The notes under the pieces are model-generated. The model worked only from the letters and a program-made list of their open reading frames with translations, was not told the DNA's origin and did no database searches. From positions 1 through 64,000 of the forward strand of contig URZL01000003.1 in NCBI GenBank assembly GCA_900552335.1: 64,000 nt of DNA, given 5' to 3'. A program made the position numbers and the translations under genes. Within the stretch, counting starts at the first letter, position 1. Every line of letters begins with the position of its first letter. Of this stretch, positions 1 through 7,298 are shown one piece after another. This DNA is from an uncultured Mycoplasmatota bacterium. Its GTDB lineage: Bacteria > Bacillota_I > Bacilli_A > RF39 > UBA660.

Positions 1-54
1 CCTATGACCCCCTGCTTGTAAGGCAGGTGCTCTAACCAACTGAGCTAATCGCCC
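1..54 (-). tRNA. tRNA-Val (anticodon UAC), 3' part outside the window
   Basis: Read on the minus strand, the acceptor strand GGGCGAT begins at 54. It is followed by a D arm with GCTC and the TTGGTTAGA loop, then a 5-bp anticodon stem CCTGC/GCAGG enclosing the loop CTTACAA. The anticodon TAC assigns valine. The variable and T arms run off the window, so the gene is partial. A promoter stands about 45 bp upstream. Confidence 0.9.
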
Positions 55-100
55 GCATTTGCGTGCCATTAAAAACATTTCATTTAAAATGACAGTTTAA

Positions 101-129
101 ATTATACTATACAACTTAAGATAATGCAA
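101..129 (-). promoter_or_regulatory. Sigma-A type promoter for the tRNA-Val transcript
   Basis: On the minus strand TTGCAT (129-124) is separated by 17 bp from TATAAT (106-101). It lies between the S1-domain gene and the tRNA and points towards the tRNA. Assigned by match to the housekeeping consensus only. Confidence 0.6.
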
Positions 130-135
130 TACCTT

Positions 136-492
136 TTAACAATTTTTTTTATAATTTTCTATGTTTTCTTCTATCCATATTGGAAGTTTGTATCTTAAAG
201 TTTTAAAGCCAAGCTTTGTTTCTATTATTTTTGCTCTTCTTTTTTTATCTTGAATTTTATATGGAATGTTTTTAATGCTTAAATTCATATGATTCGATTG
301 ATCATCAATATCTATAATTTTAACTTTTATAACTTCACCAGGTTTAACATAATTATTAATATTTCTGACAAATCGATTAGAAATTTCGGAAATATGAATT
401 AATCCAGAATAATCTTCATCTATCTTTATGAAAATTCCATATGGTTCTATTCCACTAACCACTCCTCTTATAATTTCTCCTTTTTGATACAT
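136..492 (-). CDS. S1 RNA-binding domain protein (YugI/CvfD-like)
   Basis: A 118-residue protein made of one S1 (OB-fold) domain over about residues 1-75, seen in the run GEIIRGVVSGIEPYGIFI and the LIHISEIS segment typical of S1 repeats, followed by a basic tail. Single S1-domain proteins of this size in Firmicutes (general stress protein 13, CvfD) bind RNA or ribosomes and influence translation or virulence gene expression. I chose the ATG at 492 because GAGGTG lies 7 nt upstream; the longer frame from 507 would start with TTG inside that ribosome binding site. It is divergent from the NifU-like gene. Specific function unproven. Confidence 0.8.
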   Translation of the reverse strand: MYQKGEIIRGVVSGIEPYGIFIKIDEDYSGLIHISEISNRFVRNINNYVKPGEVIKVKIIDIDDQSNHMNLSIKNIPYKIQDKKRRAKIIETKLGFKTLRYKLPIWIEENIENYKKNC

Positions 493-544
493 AATAGAAC
501 ACCTCAATTGAGATTATACCATAAAATAAAGAAAAGAAAAAGTA

Positions 545-573
545 TTTACTATTGTGCAAACTTATTATATAAT
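545..573 (+). promoter_or_regulatory. Candidate promoter for the NifU-like gene
   Basis: TTTACT (545-550), a 17-bp spacer and TATAAT (568-573) precede the gene. The predicted start point falls only about 9 nt before the ATG, so the leader would be very short. Consensus match only. Confidence 0.4.
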
Positions 574-588
574 TTTTTTGGTGATAAT

Positions 589-828
589 ATGAAAGTAGAA
601 GAAAGAGTTATTGAAATAATTAATATGTTAAAACCTTTTTTAGCTTCAGAAGGTGGAGATATTGAATTTGTTAAATATGAAGACGGTATTGTTTATATTA
701 AAATGTTAGGTGCATGTGCAGAATGTATGTACGTTGACGACACTATTTCATCTAGTATTGAAAGTACAATTATGGAAGAAATTCCTGAAGTCAAAGGGGT
801 TATCAATTTACCTTTAGATAATCTCTAA
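589..828 (+). CDS. NifU C-terminal domain protein, Fe-S scaffold (YutI-like)
   Basis: A 79-residue protein corresponding to the Nfu domain. The motif GACAECM supplies the CxxC pair that in Nfu proteins binds a bridging [4Fe-4S] cluster, preceded by FLASEGGDIEFV, the usual glycine-rich stretch. It is expected to receive and hand on Fe-S clusters in the cytoplasm. I placed the start at the ATG at 589, which follows TTTGGTGAT; the longer frame from 484 overlaps the divergent S1 gene and has no Nfu similarity. Its stop overlaps by 15 bp with the convergent YutH-like gene, and in Bacillus a yutI-yutH neighbourhood is also known. Confidence 0.88.
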   Translation: MKVEERVIEIINMLKPFLASEGGDIEFVKYEDGIVYIKMLGACAECMYVDDTISSSIESTIMEEIPEVKGVINLPLDNL

Positions 829-1701
829 CCAATCTATTTCAGGAAGCTGAATTATGCTTTTTAAGTATTGATATAATTTTTTTATTAGTTTTTCGTAAAT
901 TGGGGTAATTTTAATTGCCTCTTTTATTTTGCTTTCTTCTAATTTATTTTCAACAATTTGTTCATATAAATCGAAGTAAAAACTTGGATATAACATTCGA
1001 ATAAAAAAATAATATAGTTCATCTTCAGTTAAATGAGCTGTTGCTATATAAATTTTTATATTTTCAAGTACATCTTCTTCTCGGAAAAGCATACTTTTAA
1101 AAAATTCAGCAGAATCTCTTACTTTTATATCGATAATATAATTTAACGGATTATAAAATTCAAATAAACTGTCTGTTTCAGCCATCCTCTTATGTGCTAT
1201 AGAACATTTACCACTATATTTTCGATTTAACAAACATATTCCATTTTCTGCAATTCCAGCATAATAAGGGAAGCTTTTTCTAATAAGAGGATATTTTTTT
1301 CCTATTTGTGATATTTGATATTCAAAGTAATCTATTTTATTACTCCATAGTTTTTTCCATGCATTATCTCCATCAAATTTGCCGGTTACATTTCCAAAAT
1401 AAATAATGTCTTTCATATCAATCTTCTTTGATAAATCTTCATATAACTTCATTAAGATATATTTTCTATCATTATATTCTGTTAACAATTGATTATTCCT
1501 ATTTAATATAATTTGATGGCTATATATTCCCATTTTAATTACTTCTAAATATAAATTGTATGTTTCTTGCAGTTTATGTATTTCATTCTTATATAAGAAT
1601 AATACATAATTTTCATTATTACTTTTGAAATAATAATTTTCTCCATTGAGGCGAATTTCATCAGAATACAAATTGTAATAGTAACTTAGTACATTCTTCA
1701 T
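814..1701 (-). CDS. YutH-like spore-coat/kinase-fold protein
   Basis: A 295-residue protein without signal peptide or membrane segments. The middle (W-x5-DYFEYQ, then SFPYYAGIAENGI at about 145-157) resembles the CotS/YutH group, which has an aminoglycoside-phosphotransferase-like fold and associates with spore coats in Bacillus. The catalytic kinase motifs are not clear by eye, which is usual for this family. The start has GAGGTGAAT before the ATG. It sits next to a NifU-like gene as yutH does near yutI in Bacillus. Assignment is from pattern recall and synteny; it could be another divergent phosphotransferase-fold protein. Confidence 0.55.
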   Translation of the reverse strand: MKNVLSYYYNLYSDEIRLNGENYYFKSNNENYVLFLYKNEIHKLQETYNLYLEVIKMGIYSHQIILNRNNQLLTEYNDRKYILMKLYEDLSKKIDMKDIIYFGNVTGKFDGDNAWKKLWSNKIDYFEYQISQIGKKYPLIRKSFPYYAGIAENGICLLNRKYSGKCSIAHKRMAETDSLFEFYNPLNYIIDIKVRDSAEFFKSMLFREEDVLENIKIYIATAHLTEDELYYFFIRMLYPSFYFDLYEQIVENKLEESKIKEAIKITPIYEKLIKKLYQYLKSIIQLPEIDWLEII

Positions 1702-1744
1702 ATATTCACCTCACTTTATTTTATGAATTATTAAAAATATATAT

Positions 1745-1770
1745 GAAAAAAAGGAATCATTACTGTTCCT
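1745..1770 (-). terminator. Weak intrinsic terminator
   Basis: Minus-strand stem AGGAA/TTCCT followed by seven T residues, overlapping the stop region of the gene ending at 1760. The stem is only 5 bp, so the call is tentative. Confidence 0.35.
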
Positions 1771-2365
1771 CTATTTTTCCATACTTAGCACGGTATCCGG
1801 ATAATTCTATCAACATGTCGGCCATTGTTTCATTTAATTCTTCATTATCTTTCTTTAACTCTTCATATAATTTTTTGTAATCTACTTCAGCATTTTCTGA
1901 ATTCTTTAAATCTTCCGATTTTTCTATTTGAACAGGTGACAATTCGTTCATGCTAGGTAAATTTTCTAAAAGCTGACTCTCAGTTGCTTCATTCGCTGAA
2001 TCTAGCGTTAACATCTTAACTAATTTTTCATCTAATTTAAAATATCTAGCTTCTTTAATTTTTACATTGGAAATACTAGATACATCTAAATCTTGAAAAG
2101 AAGAGATTTTTGATGATTTTAACTCTTTTAATATCTGTTGAACGATAGATTGCATTTTTTTCCATTCAATGTCATCCTTGATTGTCTTCGCAATCCATTC
2201 ATTAAATTGTTTCATAATCTTCACTAAATACAACTTTATATAGCCTTTTTCATCTTTTTCATGTTTAGTGTAAATTAAATAATTTGTATTTTTATATTTA
2301 AAATAGCGAACTAAATCCACCTCTATTGATTGACTGTCTTCATTCTTTATCAGTATCTTTTCCAT
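1760..2365 (-). CDS. Hypothetical protein, DUF1292-like N-terminus, acidic coiled tail
   Basis: A 201-residue soluble protein. Residues 1-50 contain repeated beta-strand-like stretches (VDLVRYFKYKNTNYLIYT) reminiscent of YrzB/DUF1292-type domains. The C-terminal 50 residues are rich in E/K/L with a heptad-like run (YKKLYEELKKDNEELNE), suggesting a short coiled coil. The start follows AAGGGGAA. I do not recognise a specific function. It is transcribed with, but separated from, the YutH-like gene and lies downstream of trpS. Confidence 0.65.
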   Translation of the reverse strand: MEKILIKNEDSQSIEVDLVRYFKYKNTNYLIYTKHEKDEKGYIKLYLVKIMKQFNEWIAKTIKDDIEWKKMQSIVQQILKELKSSKISSFQDLDVSSISNVKIKEARYFKLDEKLVKMLTLDSANEATESQLLENLPSMNELSPVQIEKSEDLKNSENAEVDYKKLYEELKKDNEELNETMADMLIELSGYRAKYGKIEEQ

Positions 2366-2451
2366 ATCTATATTCCCCTTATTCTTTTCATATTATATCA
2401 AACTATTTTATTTTCTTCAATAGTTACATTTACTTTGTTTAGATTTGGTAC

Positions 2452-2477
2452 CAAAAAAGTTGCAACAAATGGCAACT
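2452..2477 (-). terminator. Intrinsic terminator of trpS
   Basis: Minus-strand stem AGTTGC/GCAACT with an 8-nt loop followed by a run of T. It begins at the trpS stop codon, a frequent arrangement in this window. Confidence 0.65.
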
Positions 2478-3486
2478 ATTCAAAATAATTGATATGCATA
2501 CTTTTTTTTACTTTCTTAATTGTATTAAGGGCTTTTTTACGAGCTTTTTCTGTTCCTTCTTCCAATATTTTTTGCACTAATTCAGGGCGCTCTTCATAAT
2601 ATTTTCTTTTCTCTCTGATTGGTTTTAAATATTCATTGATATTTTTAGCCAATTCTTTTTTGCAGGTAACACATCCTCTAGTACCATTTTTACATTCTTT
2701 ACAAATAGTATCCAGATTATCTTTACTATAAATTTTATGATAATAAAATACATTACATATTTCTGGATTAGCAGGATCATCTTTTTTGATTTTATTCGGA
2801 TCTGTTGTAGCCCTGCTTACCTTTCGCATAATTTCCTCTTCGGAGTCCTTTAAATAAATTGCATTTCCTAATGATTTACTCATTTTATTTCCATCTAAAC
2901 CTTTTAATCGGGATACTTCTCCAACTAATGCTTCTGGTTCTTTTAAAGTCTGTCCATAAATAGAATTAAACTTTCTTACAATTTCACGGCATTGTTCGAT
3001 TAAAGGCAATTGATCTTCTCCAACGGGAATAATATCAGCATCAAATGCTGTAATATCGGCTGCTTGACTGACTGGGTATCCGACAAATCCGTAAGTTACT
3101 CCTTCACCATTTTCTCCAAATAATGCTTTTTTCTGAGCAATCTCTGTTTTGACAGTTGGATTTCTATATAGTCTTGCCATTGTAACCAAATTAGAATAAA
3201 AAACGGTTAATTCAGCTACCTCTGGTATTTGAGATTGAATAAAAATAGTGGTTTTATTTGGATCAATTCCACAAGCCAAATAATCGCATACTACTTCGTG
3301 TACATTTTTTCTAACCGTCTCTGGGTCATTAAAATGGTCTGTTAATGCTTGAACATCAGCAGCGAATATATAAATTTCATATTCACCAGACTCTTGTAGT
3401 TTTACTCTGTTTTTTAAAGAGCCTTCCAAATGACCAATATGTAGTGGTCCTGTTGGTCTATCACCTGTTAGTATAATTTTTTTCAT
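2476..3486 (-). CDS. trpS: Tryptophanyl-tRNA synthetase with putative Fe-S cysteine motif
   Basis: A 336-residue class I aminoacyl-tRNA synthetase charging tRNA-Trp. The HIGH signature is PTGPLHIGHL at 11-20 and the KMSKS loop is at 201-205. Near the C-terminus four cysteines (C244, C265, C272, C275) are spaced C-x20-C-x6-C-x2-C, with an extra C262. This resembles the C-x22-C-x6-C-x2-C [4Fe-4S] motif known in Thermotoga maritima TrpRS, a feature of a minority of bacterial enzymes. The ATG follows AGGTGACATT. The gene has its own promoter with a very short leader, so there is no room for a T-box. Confidence 0.95.
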   Translation of the reverse strand: MKKIILTGDRPTGPLHIGHLEGSLKNRVKLQESGEYEIYIFAADVQALTDHFNDPETVRKNVHEVVCDYLACGIDPNKTTIFIQSQIPEVAELTVFYSNLVTMARLYRNPTVKTEIAQKKALFGENGEGVTYGFVGYPVSQAADITAFDADIIPVGEDQLPLIEQCREIVRKFNSIYGQTLKEPEALVGEVSRLKGLDGNKMSKSLGNAIYLKDSEEEIMRKVSRATTDPNKIKKDDPANPEICNVFYYHKIYSKDNLDTICKECKNGTRGCVTCKKELAKNINEYLKPIREKRKYYEERPELVQKILEEGTEKARKKALNTIKKVKKSMHINYFE

Positions 3487-3503
3487 AATGTCACCTGCTT
3501 TTA

Positions 3504-3532
3504 GTTATAGCATATTTTTTTTTGATTTTCAA
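3504..3532 (-). promoter_or_regulatory. Promoter of trpS
   Basis: Minus strand TTGAAA (3532-3527), 17-bp A-rich spacer, TATAAC (3509-3504). The start site would lie about 10 nt before the ribosome binding site, excluding a long leader or riboswitch. Confidence 0.6.
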
Positions 3533-3562
3533 GTTTCCTATAAAATAGTGCTTGTTTTAGTG

Positions 3563-3994
3563 CTAATCTTTTTCCTTGTATTTCTTTTTTTCTTCCATTA
3601 TATATTCTGTTACGTTTGTTTCTATCTCGTTTAAAGCTTCCCTTTGAACATTTGATAAAATTACTTCTTCTTTAATTGTGTCGATAATAACTTTTCCCCA
3701 TATAAAGCCCATTTTAATAGTTAAATCATTAAACATATCTGGTGTAATCGAAACTAGAAAATAACCAAATAGCATTCTTTTAGAAGCTAATAAAATTCTC
3801 TCATTTGTTATAACTACAGCATATGTTGTAATAATATCAAAGGGATTGTTATTTTTTTGAGCAGCAAAAGCATACAACACCTTTTCATTTGGGTTTAAAT
3901 GTTTTTCGATAATCTTTGCATGTTTTTTAAGTCTCCAAGAAATAGTTAATGGATATTTCCTTTTAAACTGTTTTAATTGTTCATATATACTCAT
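3563..3994 (-). CDS. PH domain-like protein
   Basis: A 143-residue protein. The core (about residues 30-120) has the alternating strand pattern of bacterial PH-like domains: NEKVLYAFAAQ, then AVVITNERILLAS, then the turn into VIIDTIKEEVILSN. The N- and C-termini are charged helices. No catalytic residues and no membrane segment are visible. Such proteins are usually of unknown function. AGGAGGCG precedes the ATG and a sigma-A promoter lies upstream. Confidence 0.6.
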   Translation of the reverse strand: MSIYEQLKQFKRKYPLTISWRLKKHAKIIEKHLNPNEKVLYAFAAQKNNNPFDIITTYAVVITNERILLASKRMLFGYFLVSITPDMFNDLTIKMGFIWGKVIIDTIKEEVILSNVQREALNEIETNVTEYIMEEKKKYKEKD

Positions 3995-4036
3995 AAAGCG
4001 CCTCCTACTTCTCGATATACAAGTTTAATCAAAATT

Positions 4037-4066
4037 ATTATACCATGAATAGTTATTTTTTATCAA
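4037..4066 (-). promoter_or_regulatory. Promoter of the PH domain-like gene
   Basis: Minus strand TTGATA (4066-4061), 18-bp spacer ending in TGG, TATAAT (4042-4037). The TGnTATAAT form is an extended -10 element. Confidence 0.6.
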
Positions 4067-4125
4067 ATTGATGATATTAAAATATTTTACTGAAAAAATA
4101 ACTAATTATTAACCAATTAATTTAA

Positions 4126-4150
4126 AAATATCAACTTTTAATTGATATTT
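4126..4150 (-). terminator. Intrinsic hairpin after the phospholipase-like gene
   Basis: Perfect 9-bp stem AAATATCAA/TTGATATTT with a 7-nt loop, overlapping the stop codon of the gene ending at 4149 and followed on the minus strand by TTTAA. The T tract is short. Confidence 0.45.
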
Positions 4151-4784
4151 AGATTTTCATATTTAGTATTTCCTCTGTTATTAACTTAGATGATGTGTTA
4201 ATAAATTGCTCTATATTGTAAATATTAAAAATAAAAGTTTTATGTATTTTTGTGTTTTTCACTATTCTAACAATAGATTCTGATAGTTTTTCCATTTTTT
4301 CTTTAGGGATTTCTTCTATTAAAATATCATCATAATTTATATTATTCCGATATAAAAACTCTAAATCAAGATTATATTTTTCTATTAATTGAATATTCAA
4401 ATTGGTATAATCATTATAAACATACAAATCAAGCATTAACCCATTTAACTTCACTTTTTCACCATCTAATTTGGTAATCATATCATTGTTATCTACTATT
4501 TCTGTCAGAAAAAATTTGAACCAAAAATAGTCTGTATATAAATGAATATAATATCCTAGGACAAAATCATCATTTAAATTTTTCTTATATTTCTTTAAAA
4601 ATCTATCCATATTAGGGATATTATCTGATCCATTGCCATCTAAAAAGTGACTGCATAATTTAGTCTGACCAAGGCATTGAGAAATATCTGGAGACACTGA
4701 GCCAAATAATATTTTTTTCTCATCTCTACGGATTACTTCGTTCACTTTTTTAGCCACTGCTAAATGGATTAATGATGACGCCAT
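4149..4784 (-). CDS. Zinc-dependent phospholipase C / S1-P1 nuclease-fold family protein
   Basis: A 211-residue protein lacking a signal peptide. Residues fitting the zinc site of this fold are seen in order: His in SLIHLAVAKK near the N-terminus, SPD in GSVSPDISQ, H in LCSHFLDG, and GYYIHLYTDYFW with an HxxxD pair. Cytoplasmic members like this are common in Firmicutes and mostly uncharacterised; phospholipase activity should not be assumed. The start follows GAGGTGTAGAT. It marks the beginning of the accessory zone. Confidence 0.65.
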   Translation of the reverse strand: MASSLIHLAVAKKVNEVIRRDEKKILFGSVSPDISQCLGQTKLCSHFLDGNGSDNIPNMDRFLKKYKKNLNDDFVLGYYIHLYTDYFWFKFFLTEIVDNNDMITKLDGEKVKLNGLMLDLYVYNDYTNLNIQLIEKYNLDLEFLYRNNINYDDILIEEIPKEKMEKLSESIVRIVKNTKIHKTFIFNIYNIEQFINTSSKLITEEILNMKI

Positions 4785-4914
4785 ATCTACACCTCACTAC
4801 TTATTACTTTGGTTTATATTTTTTACTATTACAGTGTAATATCATAATAATCTAATGTTATAAATTATATCACTGGTAAATTAAATTGTAAACAATAGAA
4901 AATTCATAAAAATA

Positions 4915-5339
4915 TTATAAGTTATCATATTCTCCATTTGTCACAGCTTCACACCACTCTGTCGATGTATTTTCTCCTGGGACTTCTATTGCAATGTGAC
5001 TAAACCAAGAATCTTTCTTTGCCACATGCCAATGTTTTACATTTGCAGGTATTACAATTACTGTGCCAGAATTTAATTCGATAGCCTCTTTTCCCTCTTC
5101 TTGATACCAACCATAACCAGCTGTACAGATTAGTATTTGACCACCATTTTTTGCAGCATGATGAATATGCCAATTATTTCTACATCCCGGTTCAAATGTA
5201 ACATTCGCTAAAAAAGGGATCTCTCATGAGGATTTGTTAATGGGTTTAAATAAGATTGCCCTATAAAATATTGTGCATATCCAACATTTGGATCTCCTAA
5301 ACCAAAATAATTTACTTTTTCAAATTCTTCCTTTTTCAT
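4915..5339 (-). pseudogene. Cupin-family gene broken by a 2-bp insertion
   Basis: From the ATG at 5339 the frame reads MKKEEFEKVNYFGLGDPN and then runs into a TAG near 5214. In another frame the protein continues as FLANVTFEPGCRNNWHIHH, the metal-binding motif of small cupins often annotated as carboxymuconolactone decarboxylase-like. The break coincides with GAGAGA at about 5221-5226 on the complementary strand, where one extra GA explains the shift. The whole span is 425 bp, i.e. 141 codons plus 2 bases. The His/Glu metal ligands and the end VEVPGENTSTEW are otherwise intact, so the mutation looks recent. It follows the flavodoxin gene and the MerR-type promoter. Confidence 0.75.
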
Positions 5340-5365
5340 ATTTCCCTCCTTTATATGTTTTTTAT

Positions 5366-5803
5366 TCAGTTATCAATTTCCGATTCTTCTGTTTTTAATT
5401 GAGAAAGTTTATTAGAATCAAAAACAACATTTAGACAATCTTTACTACTACCATTTTCACATAATTTTTCAAAGTCCTGAAAAGTGTGACCAAGCCATTC
5501 GGCATTTGTAGCAAAAAGATAAACTTTTTTACCAGACAAATTGTAATTGTATTGTTTTAAAAAGGTTGTTACTACTGGACAAATAGTATACCACCAAACA
5601 GGACCACCAATATAAATTACATCATAGTTTTCTATATTGTTTATTTGATGTTTTATTTCTGGCTTCACGTTATTCTCTAGTTCTTCTTTTGCCAAATCAC
5701 AGCATTCTTGGTAATGATATGGATAATCACTGGCAGGTTCTATTTTAAATAAATCCGCCCCTGTTAATTGTTGAATCATTTCTGCCACTTCTTTTATTGT
5801 CAT
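5366..5803 (-). pseudogene. Flavodoxin-family gene missing its N-terminal FMN phosphate loop
   Basis: A 145-residue frame matches a flavodoxin from its first helix onward: KEVAEMIQQLTGADLFKIEP, YDVIYIGGPVWWYTICP (FMN ring loop) and YLFATNAEW. Complete members begin with a strand plus a T/S-rich phosphate loop (pattern like ILIVYFSRTGNT), about 15 residues that are absent here. No upstream in-frame start restores them. GATGAGG lies before the ATG at 5803, so a shortened protein could be made, but FMN binding is doubtful. It lies directly behind a MerR-type promoter and ahead of the frameshifted cupin; the pair looks like a decaying redox-stress operon. It may alternatively be a functional divergent protein. 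Confidence 0.55.
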
Positions 5804-5830
5804 ATCAATCCTCATCTCTTATCTATACAT

Positions 5831-5861
5831 ATCATACACCTTAGAGTTGGCTTTAAGTCAA
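5831..5861 (-). promoter_or_regulatory. MerR-family-type promoter with 19-bp spacer and dyad operator
   Basis: Minus strand TTGACT (5861-5856), a 19-bp spacer and TATGAT (5836-5831). The spacer carries the imperfect dyad CTTAAAG-CCA-ACTCTAAG. An over-long 19-bp spacer with a central dyad is the signature of MerR-class activators, which twist the promoter to start transcription. No merR gene is in the window. The promoter points into the flavodoxin-cupin pair. Confidence 0.75.
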
Positions 5862-5892
5862 TATCTAAAATTGAATATTTTTAGTTTTATAA

Positions 5893-5919
5893 AAAAAGTG
5901 CAATTACTATGCACTTTTT
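5893..5919 (-). terminator. Bidirectional intrinsic terminator
   Basis: Stem AAAAAGTGCA/TGCACTTTTT with a 7-nt loop. It lies after the gene ending at 6079 and insulates the MerR-type promoter from upstream transcription. Confidence 0.65.
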
Positions 5920-5962
5920 ATCTTTATATGTAGTTCTTTTTATAATGAATGTTCAGACTCTA

Positions 5963-5987
5963 TTTAGAATATTCCTAATATTCTAAA
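5963..5987. repeat. Perfect palindrome with 11-bp arms
   Basis: TTTAGAATATT-CCT-AATATTCTAAA lies between the terminator and the unknown gene ending at 6079. A short T run follows only on the plus strand, where no gene is present. It could be a protein binding site or an RNA hairpin; function unknown. Confidence 0.6.
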
Positions 5988-6078
5988 ATTTTTAAAATGA
6001 AAACTTCAAATACTATATTGAAAAATAAATTTAAATGATTAATCAAAATACAGTATTGGTTAAAATTACTAGGAGTTG

Positions 6079-7107
6079 CTATTTCTTAAAATGAATTTCT
6101 TTTACTTTTGTTTTAGTGGAAATCGCTTCTGTTAATTTTTTCTGTTTTTCATCAGATAGAGTTTTGGTTAATTCTTGGTAATCTTCTTTTTCATAACCTA
6201 ATAATTCACATAAATAAGACATTAAATATTCTCTACCTGACATATATGCGGCTTCTGTTATAGTCATCATTTTACCTGAATCAGATGGAATATATGCTTC
6301 ATCGATATCAACTAAACGAAATTTTATTAGATTTTTAATGACTATATCTCCTGCTAAATCACTAATCATTTCAGGCATACAACCTTGACACTTACTGATT
6401 ACAATATTTTTAAAATAATTTTGAACATCTTCGGATTCTTCTCTTAAGAAATTCAGATTATCAAATAAAACTTTGGTAAATGACTCTTTTCTGTCAATAT
6501 CACACTCATCTATTCCATAAGTAGATGGCACTGTTTTTAATAATTTATTAAAGCTCTCGTCACTATCTTTCAAAACCGCAACGAGAATATCAAATTTTTG
6601 CTTTTTACTAACCCGTTCTGAAGTAACAAGACTAATAAGAATTTCATACATATTATTTTTTATAAAAAATTCTATTAAATTTATTTCTTCTTTTTGAACA
6701 AAATAAGTAAATTTTCTATAAGATGCTACCATATTATGATATTCTTTTTTTATTTTTTCTCTTCTGATTTTATCTTCCTTAATGGATTGTATGTAATCAT
6801 TTATTTCTGGTTTCAAAAACTCTTCTTCAATCACCTTAATAATAAAATCATCTTTTAATAATTCTGGTAAAAATTTGTAAAATAATTTGTAAAAAGTTTC
6901 ATGAGCAAGATCAATCATAAAAGGTACAGAGCTGCCTAAGCATCGAGTATCAATATCATAAAAAAGACTATTTTTATATTCTTCGTTTGGTAACTCTTTT
7001 CCTAATATAGTCATTGCTTCTAACATACTAATTAACTCTTGTTTTCTTTCTATTTCAGCTTTACACTGTTGATATTCTATTTTCTTTTTTCTTTCTTCAA
7101 TTTTCAT
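6079..7107 (-). CDS. Unknown 342-residue protein
   Basis: A largely helical, charged protein with no signal peptide or membrane segment. It begins with a basic-acidic helix (EERKKKIEYQQCKAEIERKQ) and has several Leu/Ile-rich helices. Near the C-terminus SGREYLMSYLCELLGYEKEDY precedes a Lys-rich end. I do not recognise a family. The strong AGGAGGTTTTT before the ATG and continuous coding argue that it is expressed. Its neighbours (degraded redox genes, CHC2 protein) suggest an accessory origin. Confidence 0.6.
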   Translation of the reverse strand: MKIEERKKKIEYQQCKAEIERKQELISMLEAMTILGKELPNEEYKNSLFYDIDTRCLGSSVPFMIDLAHETFYKLFYKFLPELLKDDFIIKVIEEEFLKPEINDYIQSIKEDKIRREKIKKEYHNMVASYRKFTYFVQKEEINLIEFFIKNNMYEILISLVTSERVSKKQKFDILVAVLKDSDESFNKLLKTVPSTYGIDECDIDRKESFTKVLFDNLNFLREESEDVQNYFKNIVISKCQGCMPEMISDLAGDIVIKNLIKFRLVDIDEAYIPSDSGKMMTITEAAYMSGREYLMSYLCELLGYEKEDYQELTKTLSDEKQKKLTEAISTKTKVKEIHFKK

Positions 7108-7298
7108 AAAAACCTCCTGATATATTTATTTTTGATGAAATAATCTAATTATATAAGATATTTGAAATATAGGTTAATTTCTAAATTATTTATCCTTTTG
7201 TACGTGAATAAACTTTTATTAAATTTTTAGCTGTTCTTTGTATAAAATTAGTCAAATTTTCAAAAACATATTAGGATAAATTGCCCATTCTCTATACT

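Noticed and set aside
3487-3562. T-box leader before trpS
   Set aside because: The promoter lies within 50 bp of the start codon, leaving no room for a T-box, and no specifier or T-box sequence is seen.
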